Source: Cladocopium goreaui
Taxonomy: Eukaryota > Sar > Dinophyceae > Suessiales > Symbiodiniaceae
Length of the DNA: 64,000 bases
NCBI GenBank assembly: GCA_947184155.2
Contig: CAMXCT020002668.1
Location: 52,501 to 116,500, forward strand
Direction of reading: 5' to 3'
Each line of letters opens with the position of its first letter. Position 1 is the first letter of the stretch. Positions 50,201-58,499 of the stretch are shown piece after piece. Under the pieces are notes generated by a model. That model searched no databases. It had not been told where the DNA came from and saw only the letters and a program-made list of their open reading frames with translations. Made by a program: the position numbers and the translations under genes.

Positions 50201-51255
50201 TTCGAGACATCCATCGAAGGGTCATGAGCTCCAAGTTGAGCACTGCCAAAAGGAGTGCCTTCCATCGGAGCAGCCATTGAGGAACGGGCTGTCGAACCAT
50301 CAGAAACTGCAAACACAGGGGCTGGCTGATCTCGAGGAAGTTGCTGCTTCAGATGCAAAACGTCACTGGTGGCAATGATCTCTGGATGTGGATCTTTCCA
50401 AAAACTCTCATGTGAAAGCGCATGCCAAACAGGATCTTGATGAACATGTTCATGAAACTCTGAAATTGAAACTGCAAGATGTCCATTGATCTTCTGAATC
50501 GGCACTGAAACATCCAACGCTCTAAAAAAAACTCTCTGCTTTCCCAGATCAACCACTGTGTCCAGCTGTTCCAAAAACGTGTTTGAAGCCAACAAAGGAA
50601 TGCTAGTGTCAACCACGCTGGAACCTATCAAAAACAAACATCCACACAATGACACCGGCATGTAAACTCGGTCCTTGGCATAGATAGGCTGCCCACGACC
50701 AAATTGGAAAGCCTCACAGGTGTGAACATGCTTGACCATCATTCGATGTTGGCCGAGGAGATGGACTTGTTGGGATAGCCATTGGGTGCCACAACACATA
50801 CGCTGACATGCAGTGTCTAAAATCATAAAACCAACCAGTGGGGTCATATCGGTCATCATGATGTCATATACCGGAGTGTTGATATTCACAACCATGAAGG
50901 AGAAATAGTTAGGAACTTCAGGATGATCAGTTGGGAGATGTCGAGGCTCAGAATCTTGATCTTGAGACATGGTGAAGAAAACCTTTTTCGCAGGCTTGCC
51001 GCCCTTGTCAGGCTGGGATTTTCCATCCTTTGAATGTCCTTTCCCAGCACCTTTTGATGAAACAGTACATTCTGCATCTCCGGCCCAGTGCCCTACACTT
51101 CCACAAGCGCTGCAGTGGCTGGTGCGTTTCCGGTCCTGAATTGACCGATTGCCAGAGTACTTTCTCCCCAAAGTGATCGACTGAAGTTTCTTGGCTGTGA
51201 CAGTCAGCACTTCAGCAACTGACTGCAAATCAACACCTTCAGATTCTGCTTTCCA
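44242..51255 (-). CDS. Elt3 Pol polyprotein
   Basis: Opens at 51,255 after a TGA and overlaps the end of gag by 52 nt in the -1 frame. Order: zinc knuckle CSACGSVGHWAGDAEC (about 51,070-51,118; six residues before the last Cys rather than four); protease with LDTACQ (50,790-50,840); methyltransferase-like domain (49,110-49,500); integrase with H..H..CAAC (48,120-48,265) and Asp, Asp, Glu near 48,060, 47,875 and 47,775; RT with GDASTAFLQG (45,520-45,575) and YVDDFLL (45,240-45,265); RNase H with GYSDASW, STLAAEA, TDCKSLYD and WVPTHLQWADGLTK. It ends two bases inside the 3' LTR. No domain is interrupted. Confidence 0.92.
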   Translation of the reverse strand, partial: WKAESEGVDLQSVAEVLTVTAKKLQSITLGRKYSGNRSIQDRKRTSHCSACGSVGHWAGDAECTVSSKGAGKGHSKDGKSQPDKGGKPAKKVFFTMSQDQDSEPRHLPTDHPEVPNYFSFMVVNINTPVYDIMMTDMTPLVGFMILDTACQRMCCGTQWLSQQVHLLGQHRMMVKHVHTCEAFQFGRGQPIYAKDRVYMPVSLCGCLFLIGSSVVDTSIPLLASNTFLEQLDTVVDLGKQRVFFRALDVSVPIQKINGHLAVSISEFHEHVHQDPVWHALSHESFWKDPHPEIIATSDVLHLKQQLPRDQPAPVFAVSDGSTARSSMAAPMEGTPFGSAQLGAHDPSMDVSNGQSGIGEPRMVDTEGAMGDATRTRGTGFTDEERSVPPIGMHPSGMEEVRQSQGQFRQVHPVSHQTQMGSSKSMLGGHWARTIGKLFFAAALTFKHFAGILDVEVPESNNLQSQSQTQSQEPWPSIFSESFERAYSAGDSSTCSGQPQPAHGREHPSDPPGSLSTTFEHGRRGPRVGDGVAGDRQSGRSVRLGRGPGLNDGHRKYLIGKIRKARHALQVEADTYEALANKHRYSRNKVDILETFAGNALVSKNASKYGLTAAMPLDYNTGTDLSTVEGQHWCFKIRKALHPLVLLQGLHCTPWLVMQENMNYNDRPEVLERIRDEERPTVVKSMEWCRQQHDDGNYYLIENPERSRIWSEESVLEMLEYTNGQIVKCHSGAYGGKNSKGEPIKKTFQFASNNPMLLEFLTKKLSAEQLALCVPLEGKEVTLSQHYPMGLVQAILKGIKKVAQLRNPCRFQPKQVLASFSTPVDDQQSWRNVMELASQHMDFLTSRDAIIQPHEPLYAQVQAMLPWQLTRVQVARRPLVNRHPLHFPYTHRGAALRYVDNPEVDVITEDLTELRFPRSRFKAPVELGIFWYGYPNEIDEEQGIPAEEAMMRDGVPVDEAGNFQPSQASQPIQNSEIYHDEITFPNSTGIDRSIKVSVSRMHKNLGHLPGPEMLKLLALNGITSDQVIKCIKNMQCAACARSRAPLRPNPAAAPPQCIGQFADNLQADIFYLRDLTSKNHPVLGVICEATHLHAATRLTSRNPSEVFDALRLCWLQNFGFPLRLAVDDDGAFKAEFDEKMSAGGTYLDVIPGEAHYKLGVIERHNGTLRMLLERIVDSMPCTDADDIDLAIVSALQAKNSATWSSGRPPYIAAFGKIPRVGTDLLSDPRALISGSSRSEAQQQSALMRCEALKAIAEASASSTLRRALLRKTSQQLQLEPQPGSLLAYWRWTTRSHRKRGGYRIARYLGKDPDGKTLWLQSGSHTVKVADTQVRDVFGYEDYVPDRQDLQALKNAEDNIRSDLWTDETLPEEVHPPDQVAEASGELDLDFEYPEVNAPIAPQLEAVEAPSTSNLQVSNQPIEIQPPQPPQQPSSRPSIHLHQNIQQTQNIFNEPAPGTPVPHTPSRRIRSRTPTQTRHRIQSRQAELTHTPDRHANTARASTDAAPYTQSTAAMPPLPQPHLHPSIHTAKQQTDPNIQPVVDLTDDLDDPGQFVPRTPPELMEDAQQAAQDPYQDQIEATSVLKRPFETLAAQLTRARRVAQRSYELYNYRSFYGPPLQGLRCWARLDLLTKSPKKTMSTGPPMSSVKWRRTLDATSGDIIFEGPFNDNDDEEAHHFGSELSTLTELWHVGAKQAPSFFASDRELNSFEPGWDGSPDNCLPSSSKTFITAYVNELAEKEDDFETTLSESDEEFDDMSKGMPRKTRKEQKAQEKELSWREIMQQSDDYIQAFVEATIKEANSFTTWKSLQPIPEDEARRILNDPKLKKRIITSRRCYRDKNKNVPPLKAKTRIVCRGNQDPDLVNLTRQAPTPTRTSEMLVYIIFVSGANSKAFGSRDVWLLWCGDASTAFLQGDPDWSERAGKLYLKPPRDPIVERAKVFKSQLYEITGNIYGLSNAPYTWAVEVSRRLEAIGFICHSFDKMLFWFPDPHNAPAPCALLICYVDDFLLTHNSSFPFEKFQASFKWGSQQYAQPGAPLTFKGKEIHICHDEKNELYVKITQTTFINSLDKGMKIPKGKMSTKISDEHWPEFRSVSGCLQWLAGQCRLDLASAVSLSNRGSETTYADLDALNQTLDFAKSTAELGICIRAVPIDQSTVIVGYSDASWANAQGSASQHGQIIMLTSANVTECTSIGAIADWKTGRSKRVCRSTLAAEAVSADTATDRLAFLSYMLGELIFGIPAHRVGKRLTTLLVTDCKSLYDTVASPNPSIQDKRSLVNVRSIQELIDHRTVHWVPTHLQWADGLTKISKALMFELIQWLQRSTIQLRDVDGSKENMAV
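44247..44265 (-). promoter_or_regulatory. Elt3 polypurine tract
   Basis: Minus strand CAAAAGAAAATATGGCAG directly before the 3' LTR. It is purine-rich and correctly placed for plus-strand priming, though interrupted by TAT. Confidence 0.55.
49110..49500 (-). other. Elt3 methyltransferase-like domain in Pol
   Basis: Reads VDILETFAGNALVSKNAS (about 49,440-49,492; motif-I-like strand and Gly loop), LDYNTGTDLS (49,388-49,415), LHCTPWLVMQENMNY (49,270-49,310; a possible catalytic-loop equivalent) and YYLIENPERSRIW (49,130-49,167; ENP like C5-MTase motif VI). The motif order matches Elt1 and resembles Rossmann-fold MTases. A C5-type Pro-Cys is not present as such (HCTPW), so the chemistry is open. 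Confidence 0.6.
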
Positions 51256-52844
51256 TCAACATCATGTTCCTCAGCTGGCTCATCCTGCTGAGGCTGACCA
51301 TCTGGTTCAACTGCATCTTGAACATCATAGTACGATTCAGCGTCTGGCTCTTCTTGTTCTTCTTCGACCGGATCAAGATCCTGGTGCTCAGTCGCAAAAG
51401 CATGGCGAGGAGCAAAACCACTCTTGCCAGAGCCCTTGCTTTTGCCCTTGTTTCCTTTGGAAGACTGTGAGGCAGCTGAGCTGGTGCTGGCAGAGGTCGA
51501 AGAAGATGAAGATGACCAGTCACGCCTTGGCTGAAAGGCTTTGATAGGCTGTCCATCTTTTCCAAACAAAGGTGGCGGCGGCTTGTGCTCTGGAAACGAC
51601 ATGCAAAGACTTTCAGCAATGGCTTCGAAGGACAAGTTGAAGGCCGATCCAATCAAAACCAATCTGCCGTTTTCAGGCGACAGCCGAGATCTCTCCAACA
51701 GCCTATTGCCCATTGACTCACTGTCGTACATGCCACTTGCAGTGACACCGACACTCTCAAGGGCTCGTTCAGCTCTTCTGTATCGGTTCACAAAAGCTCT
51801 CATAGACTCATTGCTCTGTCTCACAATGGTCTCAAACTCTGACATCAACTTCCTTTTCTGGTACACCATCTTGGTCTCCAGGCCTTTCTTCAACAAACTC
51901 TCCACATAGTCAATGCCTGTAGATGAATGCAAACGATCCAAGTCAATGTGCTCCAGCTCCTCCTCCGGCTCACCAGAAAGACTCGTATATAACATCAGCG
52001 CCGCATCACGCAGAGGCATGTAGGCTTGGATCTGTCGCTTCCAAACCTGCAGTTTGTTCTGCCACTTTGCAAAGCTCCTGATATCATCTCTGGAATAGCG
52101 CCATGCAGGTGGAGCTGGTGGTGCTCCTGATCGAAAACGAAGTCCACGCTCAGGCCCTTTTCGACTGTTCCAGCTGTCCTGAGACGAGGATCCATCTGCA
52201 TTGTTAGTGTTAGTCTTTAGGTTCGGTACATTCGCATTCTTCAGGGTCGTTACCAAGTCATTCAAACTGCGGTTGAGGTCACCAAGGAGTTCACCGGAAC
52301 GCTGACTTAGTTCCGAACACTGAGAACTGCGATCTGACTGAGGTGATTGTTCTACATCAGGTCTTTTCCGGCGTCTTCTCCTGCGAGGCCGCTGCAAATC
52401 TGGATCAACCACAGGATCTTCCGTAGGATGCTCAGACTCAGCATGCCTTTCATGGCCATCATCATCCAATGAGCCTTCTGAAGGGTCAGGTGGAGGCCAA
52501 AAACGGGGTGCCCTAGAATCCGGCTGCAGTTCCACGGACTCAACTGAGTGAACAGGGGAATGGCCAGGTGAATGCCGTGGCATGAACATCCATGTACCCT
52601 CAGGAATCTCTGCTTTCACAGTTCTAGAAGCATCATAGTATCTATCACCATCACATTGGACACATCTCCAACAGTCATGTCGCCACTCGAATTTGTGATG
52701 ATTACAGGCCATGCATCGCCAAAGTGAACTAGAAGCTGCACTAGCGGAATGAACTGGGCTCAACAAATCAACGGGTGGTCCTGGAACTGGCGCATCGAGC
52801 AATGGCGAGTCACAGGAGTCGATGTGGGTACGTTGGCCAAACAT
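51204..52844 (-). CDS. Elt3 Gag
   Basis: 546 aa from the first ATG at 52,844, 31 nt inside the 5' LTR. Residues near 35-60 carry WRCMAC...CWRCVQC, similar to RanBP2-type or zinc-ribbon fingers. A basic, Arg-rich middle follows, then a helical capsid-like region (RSFAKWQNKLQVWKRQI; LYTSLSGEPEEELEHID; VNRYRRAERALES), a Ser/Lys-rich linker and an acidic tail. It ends at TGA 51,204 after overlapping pol. In the family this protein packages the RNA. Confidence 0.85.
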   Translation of the reverse strand: MFGQRTHIDSCDSPLLDAPVPGPPVDLLSPVHSASAASSSLWRCMACNHHKFEWRHDCWRCVQCDGDRYYDASRTVKAEIPEGTWMFMPRHSPGHSPVHSVESVELQPDSRAPRFWPPPDPSEGSLDDDGHERHAESEHPTEDPVVDPDLQRPRRRRRRKRPDVEQSPQSDRSSQCSELSQRSGELLGDLNRSLNDLVTTLKNANVPNLKTNTNNADGSSSQDSWNSRKGPERGLRFRSGAPPAPPAWRYSRDDIRSFAKWQNKLQVWKRQIQAYMPLRDAALMLYTSLSGEPEEELEHIDLDRLHSSTGIDYVESLLKKGLETKMVYQKRKLMSEFETIVRQSNESMRAFVNRYRRAERALESVGVTASGMYDSESMGNRLLERSRLSPENGRLVLIGSAFNLSFEAIAESLCMSFPEHKPPPPLFGKDGQPIKAFQPRRDWSSSSSSTSASTSSAASQSSKGNKGKSKGSGKSGFAPRHAFATEHQDLDPVEEEQEEPDAESYYDVQDAVEPDGQPQQDEPAEEHDVDGKQNLKVLICSQLLKC

Positions 52845-52862
52845 CTCGATGCACCAACGCAA

Positions 52863-52874
52863 GCTCCGGTGCCA
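52863..52874 (-). promoter_or_regulatory. Elt3 primer-binding site
   Basis: Minus strand TGGCACCGGAGC, two bases inside the 5' LTR, starting with the TGG that pairs with a tRNA CCA end. It differs from the Elt1 site, so a different tRNA primer is likely; which one is not determined. Confidence 0.7.
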
Positions 52875-52876
52875 GA

Positions 52877-53048
52877 TGAATGAACCACGTGCCAAATGTG
52901 GTCAAACGAAATGCACTTGCAATGCAATCAGCAAGTCGGCATGTTTTGCGCGGCAAAACGGTTGATGCAAATGGCTCTGGATCCTTGAGGAGCCAACGGA
53001 AATCATGGACAGGATGGATCAATGCTCAGAAGCAACACCAAAATCACA
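52877..53048 (-). repeat. Elt3 5' LTR
   Basis: 172 bp identical by eye to 44,075-44,246; followed by the GATTG duplication at 53,049-53,053. Confidence 0.94.
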
Positions 53049-53053
53049 GATTG

Positions 53054-54305
53054 AACCAATATTGAAGGATAACTCTGGAGGTGAACCTGAGATAGCATGC
53101 AAAAACATCTACTATCATTCATCTGGGCACATACTTGTCGTATCTTATCGTCTTCCACCGATTCCACGGCCTGTTTTGGCGTTTGGTGGCCTCTCCTGTC
53201 GTCGCGACTCGTGGGATTGGATGGCTTTCGCCAGCTGAGACTCCTCCTAGGGATCGTCAGGTGATGTTTACTGAAATCATATGGACCGTTACTAATGCAG
53301 ATATGCCATCAGATATGCACTTGTTGATGTCTAAATGTATGTGCGCCGCGTTCACATATACATACGCATACACATACTGCACAGACACTTACACATATTA
53401 CACATACACATGATTACACATGTACATACATATACATATAAACGGACATGTATACATCTACATCTACATGTGCATGTACATGCATATGTACCTGTACAAA
53501 TACATGTGTATATCTGTATATTTACATGTAATGTTTATACATGTGTGTGTGTGTGCGTGTGCCTGCATACAATATAACTTAAGACTTAGCATATAAATAG
53601 ATATGTAACTATGTTGGCTTCGATACCTGAAACTGATACTTGAACATCCAATGCCTTGACCCTCAGAATCAGGCATAAGTGGGACCGCCTTCAAATACTG
53701 ACCTATGTTAACTTGTGAAACCCTCCCCCCCCAAAAAAAAAAAGGATCATACCGTTTCCAACGTACATGTGCACACGCGCAGCTAAATTCATTACATCGC
53801 GTTACGTCACGTTACTTTACGTTGCATTGCATTGGATTGCATTGGATTATATTCAGTATAGATGACACGTACTGTACTGGTTGGTGGTTTTAACATGTTT
53901 TAACCATCTTGAAAAATATGAAAGTCAGTGGGAAGGATTATCCCATATATAATGGAAAATAAAATTCATGTTCCAAACCACCAACCAGTACATTTGCACT
54001 TCTATGGTCATGTTCACATGTGAATATAGCTGCGCCGAGGTGCAAAGCTGCCGGAAGGTTTCAGTTTCACCGATTCGTTGATGGATTCATGTCCCAACAG
54101 GCCACAATAGCCTTGGCCAGGGCCAGGCTGGATGAACGCAGCAAGGTCCCCAAGGGGATGAAAAACTCTGGCAAACATGGTCTTTTGCAAGGTTGGATGA
54201 AACGGAACATTCATCAAAACTACAAAGATGATCAAAGAATCAAAGATGATAAAATGCAAAATAACTCAAAATGAATCAGAATGATCCCCCAAACAGTCCC
54301 CAACA
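53054..54305. other. Repeats and doubtful exons
   Basis: Holds ACATA-type simple repeats (53,340-53,540) and the family II MITE at 53,877-53,988. Short minus-strand coding-like pieces at 53,160-53,240 and 54,030-54,160 cannot be assigned a frame with confidence. Confidence 0.4.
53877..53988. mobile_element. Family II MITE with TA duplication
   Basis: 112 bp, CTGGTTGGTGGTTTTAAC...CCAAACCACCAACCAG, flanked by TA on both sides (53,875-53,876 and 53,989-53,990). Best-preserved copy of the family; interior GAAAAATATGAAAGTCAGT as in the other copies. Confidence 0.85.
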
Positions 54306-54450
54306 CTGGTGAAAGTACTGCTTCGTGGAGGGCTGAGGCTGACCTGGGGCCTCATCGAGAAGATTCGCAAATTCGCACACTGTGCCGGCGTGCAGATTCC
54401 GCATGTGTCGAGATACAATACAACACCCGTTGGGCATTACACTGGAAAGA
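54306..54450 (-). CDS. Candidate exon
   Basis: The minus strand reads DLSSVMPNGCCIVSRHMRNL, then HAGTVCEFANLLDEAPGQPQ. A plus-strand frame (VLLRGGLRLTWGLIEKIRKF) is equally protein-like, so the strand is unresolved. Minus is preferred only from context. Confidence 0.3.
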
Positions 54451-54499
54451 TCTGGAAAGAAGAATCATGAGTAATCAACAGAATCTGGAAAACACACCG

Positions 54500-54985
54500 T
54501 TGACTTTTTGTTCATCAAATCTTTGTTCTGCAACTCCAAGTTCCATGTCGTCCAGACCTCCGCCACAACGGATCGCAGGATTCGCCAGGTGACCAAGTCC
54601 TTCCCAGGTGGATTCTCTGGTGACATAGCGAGGCTTCCTGAAGACCACAGCCTCCAAGCAGTGGCGAGAACCCAGCCCGGCCCAGCCCTGGCCCAAAATG
54701 TGTCCTGAAAAGATCAAATCGGTAAAAGCGATTTGGTGACTTGGGGTCTCATGTTTGGGCCTCATGCTTGAAACCCAGTCCCATGCCCCTTGAGACCCCT
54801 CAAGTTCAAGATGCTCAACACTGCTTGCCTCATCCTCGGAATCATCTTCCAGGCTATAACCTGCGGCAGCAAGGTGACTGGGCCCCCGATCTTGGGAAAG
54901 CCATGGCATCATGGCTGAACGGGTGGTCCAACAATGGCTGCCATGTTGGCGTCTGCCAAGTTCACTAGATAACTTGCTAAGGAGA
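54500..54985 (-). CDS. Candidate exon(s), acidic/Ser-rich protein
   Basis: A minus frame stays open for 176 codons (54,475-55,005), includes an acidic patch (YSLEDDSEDEASSVEHLELE) and ends with RKPRYVTRESTWEGLGHLAN. A GT site after GACTGG at about 54,770 may start an intron, splitting this into two exons. Family unknown. Confidence 0.45.
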
Positions 54986-55235
54986 AACACTTGCAGCGGC
55001 TTCATGAGGTTTCTAAACTTTGACAGCGAAGCAAAAGCTTGCTCAAATGTCTTTTCCTGGGAACCTTTGAGTAAACCTACTCTGTAATGGTCATACAGTC
55101 ATACAGGAACCGTTCGACCACATCATCTGGAGCAATGGTTGTACATGGTTGTACTATATAAATAATTAATGCGAAAAGTTCCGCAGCTTTAGAACAAAGA
55201 AAGCAGGAAGAACCCATGTTTCTTAAGGGCGGCTC

Positions 55236-55761
55236 ATGACAAACCGGTCCGTAGCATCCCTGGGTTTTGAGGTCCCAACTGAACCGATCTGGCTGGGTCT
55301 TGGTTGGCGCCCGCGGCCTCAGATGTGAAGCGGCGAGGACAGGGCGTCTCCGGGACTCCGGGAGTGCACTGGGCATCCCCGCCATGGTGTCCAAGCTGAA
55401 GCGCTTTGCAAACTGCAAGGCTGGTGGGCTGTCGCGGGCTCAAAAACCATCAACCGGCTATGAGTCAGGTCTCCACGCATCAATATGGCTCTTATCCTTT
55501 ACTTGGCTCATCCAAGATTCCTTCGAAAACTGCCAAAACTCTTCCAAAATCACGGTTCCAAGTGTTCCCACTTTGAATTTCGATCCAGTTCCAACCCCAA
55601 CTGCCCCACCTCCACCGGTCCCTCCTTTGGCGACCCAGTGCCGACTCCGCTCGGGTGCTGAAGCTGCCCTGCATCGAGGCGACGGAGCCGTCCAGGTCCA
55701 ACGGGAGGCGACGCAAGGACTGGCGCCGGTGGAAGGTGAAGGCCAGCACCTCGGGCGCCAT
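55236..55761 (-). CDS. Candidate exons, Arg/Ser-rich
   Basis: Two minus-strand coding-like stretches: 55,600-55,761 starting with an ATG (MAPEVLAFTFHRRQSLRRLP, then LDLDGSVASMQGSFSTRAES), and 55,236-55,410 (FSLDTMAGMPSALPESRRRP). Other frames are also open because the DNA is GC-rich, so both are tentative. Confidence 0.35.
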
Positions 55762-55849
55762 GGCGGCTATGGCTATGGGCTGGGCCCACTTTTTGTGTCT
55801 ATGGTGGAACGATGTGGAAGGGTTGGAAAAAAATAAGTCACCAATTTGA

Positions 55850-57109
55850 AGGTTGGGCCCAATTCACCAGAAACATGTGGCAATTTTTTGACCGGGTCAA
55901 TGGATTTTAGGGAAAATCTACAGGCAACCTTTACCATCAACATGACGGTTTTCCTTGCGACCGATTTTTCGAGAGAATGATGGGCAGTGATACTGCATAG
56001 TATGAATGGAGATGCAACCTGCAGACGCGTATATCATAAGTGAAGCAATGAGAATTGCAGTGGCATAAAAAAAATACTATACTCATTAGATGAGCAAAAT
56101 GGGTATGTAAACCAACAAATCAGATAGGAAAATAACCAAAAAGTATTCAACAGGCAGGACCATGGACGGTGACGAAGTGATTCATGGGGTGCATGTAGCC
56201 CATGCCAGTAGGTGTATTTATGGAATTGGATGGGCTGAAGTAATCAAATCTTCCATTTATAGGCTAGACTCTGTGATGTCGGCATGGTTTTTGGGCATGG
56301 TTTTAATATCCCCAAATGGTGAATTGGGCAAATGGGATGGCATTTGATTTGGTTTCCCAGATTAGAACATGGTCTGCATACATACATATACCAGGGAGCC
56401 CTTGGGCGCACGCTCCATTCACCAAATCTACGACGTGTAAAGATCCACAATTTTTGGAGGTTTCGACCTCGTTTTGTATGAGAGATGTTGCCATTTCCAC
56501 AGCCACCTGGGTTTCCCATGGTTGCCGGCAGCCAGGCACTGGTCGCTTGATGCGCCCCGATGCCACTGCTTTGAAAGACTTGTCTCCTCAGGCATCAGAT
56601 GAATCGCCTGGGATGATCCTCCCCAAAAACTTCAAGGCTGGGAGTCATGTGGAAACATGTGGAAACCCTAAAATCCAGAGAAGGATTTTTTTTTGCATAT
56701 CATGAGCGAATAAAAGGGAAATATGCTCTCTCTGTGAATTTGAACACTATGCCGCATGTCTCACCCTGGCAGTAGCATTCCTGAAACCTTTGCAGCTACC
56801 ATTAAGCAAGCGTGAGTCAAGGGAAACAGATTAACTGTTTCCTGGGGGATTGATGATGGTGGTGATGATGATGATGATGATGAGGATGAGGATGAGGATG
56901 AGGATGAGGATGAGGATGAGGGTGAGGATGAGGATGAGGGTGAGGGTGAGGATGAGGATGAGGGTGAGGATGACCGCCGTCTGTTGCAAGGCAAATCCTG
57001 GACACTGAACATCCGATCATTATTCTCAGTTGAACAAAATGACAAGGGCCTGGATCTTGTCCACAGGACACTACAGAACTAGGCAAAAGCACTGTCAAAA
57101 CAACTTGTG
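55850..57109. other. No confident gene
   Basis: A minus-strand stretch at 56,330-56,520 (VAVEMATSLIQNEVETSKNC) is protein-like but unsupported. A GATGAG microsatellite lies at 56,855-56,975, just before the next candidate exon. Confidence 0.4.
56855..56975. repeat. (GATGAG)n microsatellite
   Basis: GATGAT then GATGAG and GGTGAG units, about 120 bp. The poly-His/Pro and poly-Ser frames on minus are artefacts. Confidence 0.93.
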
Positions 57110-57403
57110 CATGCTTAGTATAGTAGTTTTTTCACCACCCAGCTGCCCACGGCGTCCCCCCATGAAAAACGAGTCTCGTGCACGGCATTTGGTGATGTTA
57201 ATCAAGTGGATGGAAGGCTCAGTGCTCTCCGCCTGTGCGATCCCAGGCATGGCTGCAGGCCCCATCTTGGAAGCATCAGGAGGGTTTGGTCGATCCGTGT
57301 GATATTTCGGACCCGTCTCGAACCAGCGTCTTGCCTGGGGTGTCGCAGTAGTCTGTGAACAATGGCCATCAGATTCATCTGAGAGCTGCTGAAGCCTGGG
57401 CAT
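57110..57403 (-). CDS. Candidate exon
   Basis: The minus strand is open from an ATG at 57,403, reading MPRLQQLSDESDGHCSQTTA, then RRWFETGPKYHTDRPNPPDA and EPSIHLINITKCRARDSFF. Single convincing frame; no family recognised. Confidence 0.4.
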
Positions 57404-57479
57404 GGCTAGGCAGATTGTCTGGCATGAGTTCGGATTGGCATGAACGGACGCAACGATAGTGTCTGTGACCGTGACGGTG

Positions 57480-57540
57480 ACGATGATGATGAGGATTGGA
57501 TTGGATTGGATTGGATTGGATTAGATTAGATTAGATTGGG
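57480..57540. repeat. (GGATT)n microsatellite
   Basis: GGATT pentamers between the candidate exons at 57.1-57.4 kb and 57.9-58.5 kb. Confidence 0.85.
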
Positions 57541-57948
57541 TTGGATAATGGCTATCATTGTTACTGTTAGCATCATGAGGAGGAGGGGTATGTCTAGATC
57601 GTGATAGATGATGCATGAAGGATGGTGGATACTGGATGGTGGCTGTTGGTGGATTAGTGGTGGTGGATGACCGTGAAAATCAGGGTGGCGGGTTTTAAGG
57701 TTGAAACCCGCTGACGATAACTTCGAACCCGCTGTACACGGGATAAAGTTTTGATGTATAAACTAAGATAGTATACATAAAAACTTGTTTGCACGGGCGA
57801 CGGGCACACAGATGATATAAAATATATATTGTACATTATACTATATACAGCATACAAGTATAGTGAGCATGAATATGTAATATGTATAAATGGGTTTCCA
57901 TTGGAACACCAAAGTACTAGTAACACATAGCAACACCCGAATCCAATG

Positions 57949-58499
57949 TCAATCGGTTCCCCGCCTTCGAGTCTTAGCTCGAAGTAACGCCACGCGGCTC
58001 TGCATCTTTGCTTGTACAAAATCCCGGGCCTTGCAGGAGTCAAAGGTGCTCAGATCAAGAGGGTGATATGAATCCTTGTGCTTGAAGATGCTTGAAAGAA
58101 ATCTTTCACCACGGGTAATGTAACCCACCAACATGTAACAGGACGCCTTCTCAAACGCACGGACTGGGATGAAACATCCCTCATGCTGTCGTATCACACC
58201 GCACGCAACATCGTCACCAATTGTCTGCAAACCTTTTTGTATCACGATGGGGCCCCACGGACAGAAAATATGATTTCGGAGGCGCCTCTTCCACAATTTC
58301 CATGGCTCCCAGACCAGGTGAAAGTGTCTGCGGCATCAACGCCATGGCACTGCAACATGGACTCTACAGCCCGAAGATCCTGAGGATGGAAGGTTTGAAA
58401 GGCGGTGTGAGACAACAATGTTATGTTCAACTGCAAGTTATGTTCAACTGCAAGTTGGTGCACACGTTCATCCCTCGGTTGCCTTGGTGTTCTCCATGA
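57949..58499 (-). pseudogene. Frame-disrupted coding segment
   Basis: Two minus-strand frames read like one protein broken by a one-base change. 58,499-58,242 gives VHQLAVEHNLQLNITLLSHT, then FHPQDLRAVESMLQCHGVDA. 58,296-57,949 gives IVIQKGLQTIGDDVACGVIR, then HEGCFIPVRAFEKASCYMLV and FLSSIFKHKDSYHPLDLSTF. The switch falls between about 58,242 and 58,296. A tandem 17-bp duplication (TGTTCAACTGCAAGTTA) lies at about 58,421-58,456. An intron is not evident. Family unknown. Confidence 0.45.

Larger units (their letters stand above)
44073..53048 (-). mobile_element. Elt3: intact Ty1/copia retrotransposon
   Basis: About 9.0 kb on the minus strand. The 172-bp LTRs (44,075-44,246 and 52,877-53,048) look identical by eye, GATTG flanks both ends, and gag and pol are open throughout. 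A TGG-starting primer site and an A/G-rich tract next to the 3' LTR are present. These features indicate a very recent, possibly active insertion. It shares architecture with Elt1, including a methyltransferase-like domain before integrase, but has separate gag and pol frames and unrelated LTRs. Confidence 0.94.

Noticed and set aside
52845-52895. TTG start of Elt3 gag inside the LTR
   Set aside because: An ATG at 52,844 just inside the LTR is the more ordinary start; upstream codons lie in LTR and primer-site sequence.
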